A stretch of 64,000 nucleotides of DNA, taken from the NCBI GenBank assembly GCA_946122785.1, contig CAMGYJ010000005.1:60958200-61022199 (forward strand), read 5' to 3'. This stretch comes from Linum tenue. Taxonomy: Eukaryota > Streptophyta > Magnoliopsida > Malpighiales > Linaceae. The notes beneath the pieces were generated by a model, which made no database searches, was not told the origin of the DNA, and saw only the letters and a list, made by a program, of their open reading frames with translations. The position numbers and the translations under genes were made by a program. Of the stretch, positions 21,359 to 32,169 are shown one piece after another (the stretch's first letter is position 1; each line of letters starts with the position of its first letter).

Positions 21359-21530
21359 GGGGTGTGCCTACGGTGACATGCATGTCATGGTGACTTGCAC
21401 TTTCCAGTCGACCTCAGTTAGGATTAGGTCGACCTCATTTAGAATTCGGTCGACCTCATATAGGATCTGGTCGGCCTCATTTAGGATTCGGTCGACCTCA
21501 TATAGGATCAGGTCGACCTAATCTGTTGTT
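21359..21530 (+). mobile_element. Relic end of the same MULE family
   Basis: It begins GGGGTGTGCCTACGGTGACATG, matching the terminal repeat of the 10.7-kb MULE, and continues into seven GTCGACC-type sites. Six successive intervals are all 21 bp. No second end or gene is visible, so it is a fragment or a single end left by deletion. Confidence 0.85.
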
Positions 21531-22235
21531 TCAGTGTAAAAACAGTTCATGGTGCCTACTTTGGATATTCATATTATACAATTGGCTAGATGGAAATTGA
21601 AGACTAATGACTTGTTTTGAAGCTGGAGTGTCCCTCTACCTATTGAAGTGATTGAGAGCTCGATAGGAAGTCCAGAAGACCATTTTTGAACCTCATCAAA
21701 AGGCTATGCCAAAACTGGGAAACTACCTGGAAATGGCTAAGTCTGAAAATGTATTTGTGAAGCCTATTTTGGAGCTCAATTCGAGAAGCATGAATGCGAG
21801 TCGAGTCCAGGAGCCTCTACCACGTTAAATTAGGTATGTTTTTATACAAATTCAAGGCATTGGATGAAAGATTGAATATCTGTAAGGCTTCAAACAAAAG
21901 GGTCGAAGTTGCTACGAAGGCTGTTTTTCTGGCAGACTTCGAGCAATTACAAGAGTAGTGTTATAATTAACATCTACTACAAACCCCAAATCCGTTACTT
22001 ACCTCACCATCAAGAGAAAAACTTAAAGTCATGTAAATTTGGCAAGTATAAAAAGATTAATAATTTACACCAAGGTCATAAGAATGGTGAAACACGATCG
22101 GACAAGCAGACATTATTAGAAAGATGATTACTAGCCGAAATTAATAACTACACCAACACCATGGTTCCATTATTGGCTGATCACCACAATAGGAAAGCAA
22201 AGGAAATTATAAAAATGAATATCCTTCACAATTAA
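21531..22235. other. Intergenic sequence, nothing recognised
   Basis: Mixed AT-rich sequence without recognisable open frames or repeats. Confidence 0.4.
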
Positions 22236-23195
22236 TGGTAAGTACTAAGGGACCAGATCAGGTCAGTATCCTTTCTATCAGTAACTGTCAGTAATCCAAT
22301 CATCTGTCCCCACGTGTCAGCCTTTTCTTTTTATTTAAATTAAACATGGAGGGGCACTAAGGTAAATTGCACCCCCTATTTAATACTGACGCTCTAACGC
22401 TGACTTTTTGATCAGACGCGGATTCCCACCACCCACTACCACCATGATAAAACTTGTGACTATAAAAATACATTTAGTTAGCACACATTATCATATGGTA
22501 TAGTGTGGTAATATCAATATATATTCTCAAAAAAGGGGAAAATAGAAGGAGGAAAAGGGGAAAAAAAACTCGTCTTCTGTCACCTCTCATTTACTCCTCC
22601 GCAATCAAGAACACCAAATGCAAAAAGAAAGAAAAAAGAAGAGGAAGATCGGAATTGAAAATTCACAAACAAATACTAAAACACAAAAGATGCAAACTCG
22701 ACTCACCTAGATCTGTCCCCTCTTTGATAATATGGAGCGTCATCTATTTTGAGGCAGAGAAAAGAAAAAACAAAAGGAAGGAGCAGCTTTAGAGAAGATG
22801 GATTTGGAGCGTCACCGGATTTGAGTTGGGAGGCTGCAATTTTTCTCTGTCGATTGTTGAAGAGAGAAAAAATGAAGAACAAGAGAAGAAAGGAGATTTA
22901 TATCTAGAAAAAGTAGTTTGGAAGAGAAAAAGGAAGAGAAAAAGGAAGAGAGGAAGAGAAAAGAAAGAGGAAGAGAGAGTCTGTTTTTCTCTTTCCTCCA
23001 TTCAAAGACAGCATATAAATGCTGGAAAAAAATAAAAAAAGGAAAAAGAATTAAATTTCAAAAATCGGATAAAAATGCCCCTCCTCACTACGCGTGTAGC
23101 CCAGCCATATGATGATTCCGCCCCTAGATCTACGGTCTTGGTTTAGCTACTGACAGGTCAGTAACCATTGGTTACTGGCTCTATCTTAGACCAAA
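22236..23195. mobile_element. Possible element with short inverted ends around a GA-rich insert
   Basis: The left side has GACCAGATCAGGTCAGTA and CAGTAACTGTCAGTAA. The right side has the inverse theme (GCTACTGACAGGTCAGTAAC and GTTACTGGCTCTATCTTAGACC). Between them is a purine-rich stretch (GAAAAAGGAAGAG runs near 22920) that looks like an untranslated or intron-poor gene fragment. Ends and target duplication are not defined. Confidence 0.3.
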
Positions 23196-23469
23196 TACTA
23201 ATCAAACAATTCAAACTAAAGCATTGATTGAGTTTTACTCAATTCCTATTAGATCATCAGAATAAACAATCGGAGGAACATATCAAGCCAGAAAAGGAAA
23301 AGACAATTAACCGAGAAAGTACCGTAAACAGCACTAAAATTAATATTAATTGCAATTAAAGACAAAAGGAAACAATAAATTAATATACCATAATTGCGTC
23401 AATCATGATCCTGTCTGCACGCGAGAATAATGGCATCCTCAGTGGCATGATATCTGCTTTTCAAACCGC

Positions 23470-23720
23470 TCATCGGAGACTGCCGCCGCCGATCATGAAA
23501 ATTGCACCAGTCCCTTGGTTCTCGTGGCTGTAGTCGGAGGATTCTTTTGGATTCGGACTTCCGCCACAACGGAGGAAGTCGCCCCAGCCGGGGTGATTGA
23601 GTTTTGGATTACCTCGCGATGGCCGCGCTTGTCTAGTGCCGGCCACCGCCTCGTCACCCTCACAATAAAAGCATAAAGCCAATATCGGATCAGGACCCAG
23701 AGGGAGGATTGTAATATGCA
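23470..23720 (-). other. GC-richer island with an unassigned minus-strand open frame
   Basis: About 250 bp with clearly higher GC content than its surroundings. The minus strand has an 83-codon open frame ending in GTGAIFMIGGGSLR, followed by a stop. It could be an exon or a captured gene fragment. I do not recognise the protein, and no splice structure is convincing. Confidence 0.25.
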
Positions 23721-23844
23721 TGGAACATAAAGTGTAGACTTAAATAAGAGAACCCTTATTATATTCTCTAGATAAAACGTCCTTTTCATTAAATAACAAT
23801 TATTGTTATTATGCAATTAATTAAATGTATCCGTCCAAGGGGAC

Positions 23845-23940
23845 GGTCCCAAATCTAATATCACGGGATAAATATGTGAGTTTTCTAATGACCTAAATCT
23901 AGTATCACAGGATAAATATGTGAGTTTTCTAATGAGAATT
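23845..23940 (+). repeat. Two-copy direct repeat, about 48 bp
   Basis: CTAATATCACGGGATAAATATGTGAG and CTAGTATCACAGGATAAATATGTGAG head two adjacent copies ending TTTTCTAATGA, with two mismatches. Confidence 0.7.
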
Positions 23941-24432
23941 TCTGTCCAGGTCCCTCAATATCACATTCTCCGTCCAAACGACCCCTCGTACATATTATTT
24001 TCTATTTTCTTTTCCTCATGTGGTTATAACTCATGGTTGTCATGGCGGTGGAATGTCGACTGATTGAACCAAGTTCAAATGGTGGTGGTCATGAAACTAG
24101 CGTTAATATCACCGGTATTACCGACATGATCGACTTTTTGTCTGTATACAAAATGACGTCGTTTTAGTAAATTTAACGAATAAATTTTAGCAAGGCTGCG
24201 CTTCGCGGTCGTATCGATTGTTGAAAGGCTAGAAAAGAAATGTTGTTAAAGAGATGAAATAGAATCAAGGTATATCTTTATTATCCTAGGTTGAATCTAT
24301 TTTGATTTGCTACTGAATTTGGTGACTTTCTATAATATATGCATAAATATTTGTGGACAAAGAAATGTGCATTTTCTAAGAGACTTTAGACCAACCTATG
24401 AATGAAGACCTCACAATCGTTCAGAGAGCCCG

Positions 24433-24586
24433 ACATTTTATGACTAATATGATGCATTTTAAGAACTTTTACCTGCAAATGCAATATAGGCGTTGAGTTC
24501 CGCAATAATGACATTTTATGACTAATATGATGCATTTTAAGAACTTTTACCTGCAAATGCAATATAGGCGTTGAGTTCCGCAATAA
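24433..24586 (+). repeat. Perfect 77-bp tandem duplication
   Basis: The block starting GACATTTTATGACTAATATG is repeated immediately at 24510 with no difference that I can see. A recent slippage or unequal exchange is the simplest explanation. Confidence 0.88.
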
Positions 24587-25199
24587 TGATATCCCCCAAC
24601 GTACCAAAACTAGTCGTGACCCCTCTTCATATCTTCCTTCTTCTTCCTCAATCTTCGGAGAATGTTGCATTGTATTATTTGGCTCAACTGTATCCTAGTT
24701 TTGTTGAGAACTCCCTTTTTCACCTTTCTCGTGGGGAAAAATGATTTGCTGAGAGGGAAATAAAAAATTGTGACTTATTTCATGAATTTAAAAGTTAAAT
24801 GTGGATGTTATTTGTTGGATTCAAGAAAAAAAGTTTGGATGTTGGAGTTAAATTTTGTATTTAAATATGAGTAATTTGTTATTTTGATTGAAATGTTGTA
24901 TTTTATTTTAATATAAATTAATATTATAAATAAATAGTCTTCAAATATGTTTGACATTAGTGATGGCAATGGGGCGAGGCGGGTAGCTCCATTCCCATGC
25001 ACTGCCCCACGCTACTACGAGTCGGGGCAGGTAAAACCCGCGCGGGTACGGGGCGGGTCGACCCACACTTATATGTACTTAAATAAATACACACAAATTT
25101 TACTTTTAACGATAAAACAAAAGAGAAAAAAACTTTATGATTGAAAATAGTGATAATAGAATGGGTAATTGAGTCTAACAAGTTAAAAATTGACTCTAA

Positions 25200-26172
25200 G
25201 ACTAGCTCCAACCCAACCACTCAAAATGCTATAAAGCCATATTTGGCTTTTTTTCTTCCTCCAACCCACAAAAAAATGGGAAGTAAAAAATGGGTATTGG
25301 GTTTTTGGGAGTGAAATTTGGCTGGGTTTTGGGGTGGGGAGTGAAATTTGGCTGCCAATAAAGTGGCCAGCATGTCAGCTGGCGGAGGAGGGCGCCGGAC
25401 GTGCGCCCCAGGCGCGCGTCCGGCGCCCTTCTCCGCCAGCTGACGTGGTGGCCATGTTTTTTTTCTTTTTTTTTCTTTTAACTTTTGTTGGTTGGGAATT
25501 TGTTTTGCCAATTTGTTTTGGATTTTTTTTTTCTCTATTCTCATTGGTTGTTTGTGATTCAATTTGAAATATAAATTTGAAATAATTGATGTAGTTTGAC
25601 GGCGACTTGATGCACCTTCAGCCAGCCTCCGACCGATCAAACTCAAACGTAGGTGGTGAAACCTTTCGTACTCTTCGTTTTCTTCTTCTCCAGACGATGA
25701 GCTATCTGAGATACTCATGATGAATGTGTTTGTTTTAGAAATGGGAAGAAGTTTTAGTTGAGTTGATGAAAATGAAGAACTGTCATTTATAAAGACATTT
25801 GGTGCAAAAACTGACAAAAAAAAGGTCGTAAAGTAACGGATACAAAAAACGGTCATATTTGGAGTGGTCCCGAAGTTTTAACGGTAATATTTTAACGACT
25901 AATTTTTGAAAAAAAAAATTATCTCGGAATTTAAAACAAATTACATCGAAAAATTTGTATTCAAAACTAATAACGAGCTATGAAAAAATTAAAGTGAAAT
26001 ATAAAAATTAGAGGTCAAATAAGTATGGTTTATTGAAATAAATTGAAAAAGGGAAATGGGAAGCTAAATTTAGCTTTTTATAGGGTTGGAGTGAAAAGTG
26101 GGGTTGGGGAGCTAAAAAGTCATATTTGGCCATTTGGGGAGCTAAATTCTCCTTTATGGGTTGGAGTTAGCC
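25200..26172. mobile_element. PIF/Harbinger-like non-autonomous element, 973 bp
   Basis: Terminal repeats are GACTAGCTCCAACCCA and, inverted, GGCTAACTCCAACCCA. The trinucleotide TAA is duplicated at 25197-25199 and 26173-26175, which is typical of PIF/Harbinger. A minus-strand frame (ending near 25860) includes a Ser/Glu-rich N-terminal-like stretch (MSISDSSSSGEEENEEYERF) that may be a remnant of the element's own protein. No nuclease domain remains. Confidence 0.75.
25365..25453. repeat. GC-rich hairpin inside the PIF/Harbinger-like element
   Basis: GTCAGCTGGCGGAGGAGGGC and GCCGGACGTGCGCC pair with GGCGCGCGTCCGGC and GCCCTTCTCCGCCAGCTGAC across a loop of a few bases. Arms are about 40 bp with few mismatches, in otherwise AT-rich DNA. 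Confidence 0.85.
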
Positions 26173-26479
26173 TAACTAGTTGAATAAAAGTCAAAATAGA
26201 AGAAATATATATAGATACTATAAGAAATTTTGATAAAATTGGTCTGGGGCGGGGCAGGGCAGGGCGAGTAGAAAGTAGATACTCATGCCCCGTCCCATGC
26301 TACTGTGGGTCGGGTAATACCCGCCCCATCGCGGGTCAGGTCGAGTATTATCTGCGGGGCGGGTTCAAATTGACATCACTAATGGACATACACCTAAATA
26401 ATATTTTTCATATTTTATTAAATCGGTATGAACTAATACAAATGCATTGTACCATCCAACCATGCCACTTACTAAAATG

Positions 26480-27015
26480 AATCGCTATTTGCCGCCCTAG
26501 TATTTACTATTTGTCGTCCACAGTTTCAAAACATAAGACGATTTTGCCATTCTTCTAACTAAACCCTAAACCTATCCTGCCTACCCTCTCACAACCCGAC
26601 CCCTCCTCCCACAATAGCCTCTAACCAACCTCCTCCGTCCTCCCGCAACCGGCGCCGACCAACCTCCTCCTCCCGCAATCGGCGACCTGGTCCGGCCTCT
26701 TCCTCCCTCACTCGCCCACTCACAAATAGCCGACGCGGAAGAGAAAGGATCTCGTCGTGGGTGGTTTCGTCGTCGCCGTCGAAGAAGGAGCTCGCTGTGC
26801 GGACGGGAGGACGGTCCGACGATGGCGTGCAGACGGGGTCCGACATCTCCGTGCGGACGAGGTCCGCCGCCACCGTGCGGACGAGGTCCGACTACGCCTT
26901 GCAGACGGGGTCCGCCAGTCAGCGTCGGGCGGCGTCCGAAATCCCTTGTCGGACGGAGTCCGAATTCCGGAGTCTGACGGTTTTTTTTCTTTCCGAAATT
27001 CGTTTTTGAATTGTT
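26480..27015. other. GC-rich segment with a 24-bp minisatellite, possible captured gene sequence
   Basis: GC-rich sequence stands out from AT-rich flanks. Open frames exist on both strands (plus 26761-27009, minus 26589-26873), and neither is recognised. On the plus strand, GTGCRGACGRGGTCCG recurs every 24 bp, giving an eight-residue peptide repeat of the kind VRTRSAAT. Confidence 0.45.
26827..26922 (+). repeat. 24-bp minisatellite, four copies
   Basis: Copies begin at 26827, 26851, 26875 and 26899. Each holds (G/T)TGCRGACGRGGTCCG plus an 8-bp variable part, and diverged copies flank them. The period is a multiple of three, so all frames stay open through the repeat. Confidence 0.85.
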
Positions 27016-27829
27016 AATTATTTATTGAGTAATTAAGTAGTTAGATTGTTTCAAATATTTATAAAATCTGATAATTAGGCAAATTAAAGGGAGAGTTTTA
27101 AGGAAAGATTGATTCTTTCGTAGATATAGTTTTGGTAGATTTTTTATTTGTTTAGCGATGGAATATATAAATAGAGGAGTTTTTATGGTAAAATTTAAAG
27201 GGAGATTTTTAAGGCATATTGATTTTTCCGTTGATATAGTTTTGGTAGAATTTTTTTATTTTGGTTGAGCGGTAGAATATTAAATAGAGAAGTTTTTATG
27301 GAAAAATTTATAAGTTGTAGTGTTTTACATTAATGAAATATTTTATTTTGAATAAAAATTTTTCGGAAGGAAACTTCCTAATTAACAACCTCTAATTTTT
27401 CCTTAACAACCAAACGTAATATCCTCCCCGTTAACTCACGTTTAATGATTATTTTCCTAATTAACTACCGAAAAAACTTCCTCCCACGTCTAACAATAGT
27501 TCCCTAATTATACTCAATTTCACATCCCACCCACATTTAACTAACGGATCCAAAAAGAAGGGTTTGACTTAATTAATATTAAATATTTAAATATTTTATT
27601 AAATATCAAAATTTCTCTAATTAATCCACATATATATCTATTTCTCTAATTAACATCCTACGGTAATTATGGAAATAATTAAATAAGACAATAATGGAAA
27701 TAATTCCAATTAACAATCACCCCTAAGTGACAACGGTAAAAAATTCCCTTAATTTCTACCAAAAATAGTAAATAAAAACCACTTTAAGGCTTTAACTTGT
27801 CTTCTCTTAATTAAAACGTCTAACCCACG
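27016..27829. other. AT-rich intergenic sequence
   Basis: No gene. Two loosely similar blocks (TTAAAGGGAGAGTTTTAAGG near 27085 and TTAAAGGGAGATTTTTAAGG near 27196) form a diverged direct repeat of about 110 bp. Confidence 0.5.
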
Positions 27830-27902
27830 TTTAATTTCACTTTTTTTTTTTTTTGCCAAAAGATCGCTCGTATTACCGAGAAAACAGACAGATACAAAAT
27901 AG

Positions 27903-29273
27903 TCACATAGCTGAAAATAGCCAAGAAACAAAATTGAACCCCACCAAAGAAGGGGACAACGAAAGGGCTTTTCTTGCCATCAAATGGGCAACCCTATTAG
28001 ACTCCCGACCCACAAAAATAACCCGAAACTCCTGGAACAAGTCACGCATACTTCGAATCTCCTCCAACAGCATCCCTCCATGGACATCATCTACCTCACC
28101 CTCCCGGATCTTCCCCACGATCACTTGGGCGTCACCTGCAAAAATCATCGACTGGAAACCAAACGCCAAGCACCATCGAAGCGCATCCCGGAAGGCCAGT
28201 AATTCCACAAGAGCCGGCTCCCAAATCCCCACATACAGTGCTGCCGATGCTGCCACCACCATGCCCGTGGGATCTTGAAGAGCCCAACCTCCCGCTCCAT
28301 GTGAACCAGGCGCCGTAGCTCCATCCACGAACATGACGAACTCTCCCAACGGAACATCCTGACGGCCTCTGATACCTGAGCCCCCTGAGTAACGACAAGC
28401 ACCTTGGCCGGTAATAATGCCATCCCACTCTGCAACCTGCAAACGAAATTGAGATAATAACACCGGCACAATGTACTGAGTCAACTCAAAGACCACCCAG
28501 TTACGGGCCTTCCAAATGCGCCAGAAAAGGGCTACAACATGCATCATGGCCCCCTGATCAAGCTCCCGCCACTCGAGTAACCTGCGCCAAAAGATCCCAA
28601 CATTGCAAAGGGGAAAGCGATCGCGAATGGCCAGAAGCCCCGCCCCTTCCCACAATTCCACCGCTACTCGGCAGCGGAAGAAGAGATGTTCAAGAGATTC
28701 CCCCTCCTCCCCGCAGAATGGACATGGCTCCAGCCCCCCTACCCCCCGAGTACTCAGTGCCTCACCAGTTGGCAAGACACCGCGAACCATCTGCCATATG
28801 AAATACCGCAACTTGGGAGGTATGGGAGCCCCCCAAACCCTTTTCCATAGACTACGATCCCACACCTGCACTTTCGCCTTCACCCTTAGCTCCTTATACC
28901 TCCGTAGCTCCACTGCTAAATGATAGCCAGACTTGACCGTATAGCGACCTGATTGCTCCCCATTCCAAACCATACGATCAGGCACCGGCGAAATAGGCAA
29001 CGGAACAGCCAGAATAGCTCGGATAGTATCCTCCTCAAAGATCTGACGTAGGCAATCCACCCTCCAAACCCCTTGATTCGGGCAAATTAAAGACGCAACT
29101 GACCCCTCGACCCTAATGATCCCCGGACGAGGCGTCGGGGGAGATGGATGCAACGTTGGCACCCAATTGTCCTTTAGCACATCTATCGACTCACCCGAGC
29201 CAACTTGCCATCGCAAACCTTGGACCAGCAAATCACGTCCATGCAACACCCCCCCCCCCCCCGCCAGCCCCAA
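27903..29273 (-). pseudogene. LINE ORF2: zinc-binding reverse transcriptase domain and RNase H
   Basis: The 456-codon open stretch carries the zf-RVT region (WNGEQSGRYTVKSGYHL, PPKLRYFIWQ, CPFCGEEGESLEHLFFRC). Near the C-terminus is an RNase H domain with FVDGAT, the ELLAFRDAL glutamate, FAGDAQVI and ESNRVAHLMA. This is the plant L1 arrangement. The frame joins the upstream reverse transcriptase part across a 14-base C run (29249-29262, plus strand), where homopolymer length change has shifted it. Confidence 0.92.
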
Positions 29274-29593
29274 GAAGGTAAAGATCCAGCCTTGGCCATC
29301 AGAATAGAGGAGTTGGGAAAGTACTTACCCTTAGACACCCGAGCTAACAAAGAATTAGGCTCTTTCCAAATTCGCCACGCCACCTTTGCCAACAAAGCCT
29401 GATTAAACTCCTCAAAACGCCTAAAACCCAAACCTCCTTCATGTTTACTTAAGCACAACGATTTCCAAGAAACCCAATGAATCCGCCGCTCACCCTGTTT
29501 CACTCCCCACCAAAATCTAGCCAAATGTCTATCTAGCAAACGACACAGTGATAGAGGTAGAAGGAAGCACGACATTACATAGATAGGCAAAGC

Positions 29594-30975
29594 ATTAGCA
29601 ACAGACTTAATAAGGACTTCCTTAGCAGCCCAAGATAAACATCATTGCTTCCACCCCTGTAGGCGTTGAATAACTCGCTCCTCAATATACCTAAAGGTAT
29701 CATACTTAGAGCGCCCCACCAGGGATGGCAAACCCAAATATTGATATGTAACACCAATGGCTCCCACTCCAAGCATACGCCCCATCTCTTCTCTATCCGC
29801 TGCTACTGTATTTCTGCTAAAACAAACCGCTGACTTAGACATATTGACTTTTTGACCATTGAGCTCCTCATACTGCTTCAGAACCCCAACAAGGTGTGCA
29901 CATTCAGATCGTGAAGCTCGTAGGAACAAATACGAGTCATCCGCGAAGAATAAATGCGAGACAACAGGGCACCGGGGGCTAATCCGAAGACCAGTCAAAA
30001 CACAATTCGAGATCGCCTGCTGAAGCAAAGCAGCGAAACCCTCAGTGCAGATAGCAAACAGTAGCGGAGATAAGGGATCAGCCTGCCGAAGACCTCTCGT
30101 CGCACTAAAATACCCTGAAGGCTTTCCATTCATCAAAACAGAAAACGTCGGAGAAGACACACACGCCCGTAGCCATTTGATCTATTGCGCACTGAAACCA
30201 AGTTTCTCAAGCAATGCGAATAAAAATGGCCATTCCACCCGATCGTATGCCTTCTCCATATCAACCTTAAAAGCCATGAATTTCTGTTTACCTACCCTCT
30301 TATTCTTCAGGTACTGCATAACCTCGTGCCCGATCAAGACATTATCCACAATCTGCCTACCACGAACAAAACCATTCTGCCCCGGGGACACAATAGACGG
30401 TAAGTAGCGGGCCAGCCGTTCCGCCAAAATTTTGGCTATGACTTTGTAGGAAAATTGACAAAGACTAATAGGACGTAGGTTCCGCATATGTTCTACTCTG
30501 TCAACCTTTGGAATAAGAACAAGCCAAGTATGATTACAATTCTTAAGGAGAGAGCTCGTAGCAAAAAAGTGAGCGACAGCCTCTATTACGTCCTGTCCCA
30601 CAATGTCCCAAAACTGTCGAAAGAATACACCAGTAAAACCATCCGATCCCGGGGCTTGCGTAGCACCTATCTGAAAGACGCTACGTCGGTTTTCTCAGGG
30701 GACACTGCAGCAGTTAGTTTGGCGTTCATACGATCCGTCACTTTTCTTTCAATGGGTAACGCAGCTACTTTCTCCTGGATCACCTGGGGATTCAAACCGC
30801 TCGAGGTAAAGAGATCGCCATAGAAATCACATGCCACGTGCGCCATGTCATCCTCCGCTGTGACCCAGGTACCCGCAGGGTCATAAATACCCTGTATACG
30901 GTTATGGCGACGACGCGCTCTGGTGACATTATGGAAATAAGATGAATTCTGGTCACCCTCCTTTAACCATGACAC
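29594..30975 (-). pseudogene. LINE ORF2: reverse transcriptase domain, several frame breaks
   Basis: Three successive minus-strand pieces cover the linker (MSWLKEGDQNSSYFH, from 30975), the palm entry (WLVLIPKV, LRPISLCQFSYKVIAKIL, GFVRGRQIVDN, KVDMEKAYDRVEW, 30601-30182) and the catalytic part (GLRQADPLSPLLF and the FFADDSYLF metal site, 30160-29642). The ADD residues are intact. The pieces are separated by stops or small shifts. A 16-bp direct duplication, TGACACCCTTGACTTC, just upstream (about 30969-31000) is one of the lesions. Confidence 0.92.
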
Positions 30976-31070
30976 CCTTGACTTCTGACACCCTTGACTT
31001 CATCAATCCAAGCTTCCCTCAATTGTTTGTCTAGAGCACGAAGTTTTTCCCAATCCACAACAGAAGCCCC

Positions 31071-32009
31071 TCAAACAGTCTCCCACTCACGTTGAAGGCT
31101 TCGAATCTTTCGCTCGGAATTAGTTTTCCCTAATTTGTTCCAATCATACAGCCGATGTCTTAACTTTTTAAGTTTACACCATAACCGGAACATAGGTGTA
31201 CCCTCGAACGTCAGATTCCACACCTCCTGGACGATCTCCCTCACTTCAGGATTATTACCCCACCGTTGATCAAAACGGAATAGCTGTTTCCCACGACGTT
31301 GAAGTTGTTCTGTGGCTAGTAAGAGGGCTCTATGATCCGATTCCTGATTAGTAAGATGATGCAAAGCCGAATTAGGTAACTGATCCAACCAACCACTCGA
31401 AACCAAGGCTCGATCCAGTCTCTCTTGTACCACCCGTTGCGGATTACTTCTCCTATTTGACCAAGTGTAGGGAGAACCGATAAAACCCAAATCCTGGAGT
31501 CCCAAATCATCCACAAATTCACGAAAATTGAGTGAGTGAGAAGGGCGCCATGGGTTTCCTCCTTCCTTTTCATTTGATGCCAGGATCGAGTTAAAATCAC
31601 CAACAATCGCAAACGGTACACGCAAACGAGAGCAGTAGTTCTGAATGTACTGGAATTGAAGAGTTCTTTCCTGATAATCACAGCTCAAATAGACAAACAC
31701 CACCACATAATCCGAATTATCTTTATTGAATTGAAAAGCGATAAAAAAAGACCGACTACAAAGAACTGAGACTGAAATCTCAGTGGACCAACCTATAGCT
31801 AGGCCGCCGGCAGTCTGGACGGCATCCACAAAGAAAGTACGAGAATTGGAAAAACCAAGACGCCTCATCTGGCGAGCAACTACACCAGCATTCGACATAG
31901 TTTCCGAAAGACAAATAACATCTGGCAAATAACTAAATTTCAAAGACTCTAACTGCCGAATTGTCGTGGCCGGTCCAATGCCGCGACAATTCCAAAACAT
32001 TAACTTCAT
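31071..32009 (-). pseudogene. LINE ORF2: apurinic-type endonuclease domain
   Basis: The frame opens with MKLMFWNCRGIG and contains the exonuclease-endonuclease-phosphatase signatures CLSET, VGDFNSIL, SPYTWSN and LDRAL, ending with the SDHRALLL histidine motif. It nicks target DNA for reverse transcription. All these motifs are present. A TGA after WETV at 31071-31073 ends the frame early, at a position where the ORF2 polyprotein should continue into the linker before the reverse transcriptase. Confidence 0.9.
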
Positions 32010-32156
32010 TTATCCTCTTGGGGCCACTCCCGGCTGGCTTCCTCCACCGCATCTTCATTTCCATCTCCATCTAGCTCTTCTTCACACTGGTCCGCCTCTT
32101 GCTCTTCCTCACCAAGGAGATCATCATTTTCCAGCCCCACACCCTGCAAAGCAGAA
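32006..32156 (-). pseudogene. LINE ORF1, C-terminal 50 codons only
   Basis: The minus strand from the truncation point has an open acidic frame (GEEEQEADQCEEELDGDG) ending in a TGA that overlaps the ORF2 start as ATGA. The rest of ORF1 was lost at insertion. Confidence 0.65.
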
Positions 32157-32169
32157 TTTAATTTCACTT

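Larger units (their letters stand above)
24958..26381. mobile_element. hAT-like non-autonomous element with a nested PIF/Harbinger insertion
   Basis: Ends are TAGTGATGGCAAT and ATTGACATCACTA, with flanking 8-mers TTTGACAT and ATGGACAT (two mismatches). GC-rich subterminal blocks (GGGGCAGGTAAAACCCG, GGGTAATACCCGCCCC) match the other hAT elements in this window. Without the insertion at 25200-26172 the element is about 450 bp. Confidence 0.85.
27843..32156 (-). mobile_element. LINE (L1-type, RNase H-bearing), 5'-truncated, with 13-bp target duplication
   Basis: TTTAATTTCACTT occurs at 27830-27842 and 32157-32169, exactly flanking a 4.3-kb element. On the minus strand it holds the end of ORF1 and all of ORF2 (endonuclease, reverse transcriptase, zinc-binding domain, RNase H) and ends in a short poly(A), seen as T-run 27843-27854. 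Truncation inside ORF1 and variable-length duplications are normal for target-primed insertion. Several single lesions break ORF2. Confidence 0.95.

Noticed and set aside
22505..23112. Lys/Arg/Glu-rich open frames
   Set aside because: The sequence is a purine-rich low-complexity tract, and its translation is a product of composition.
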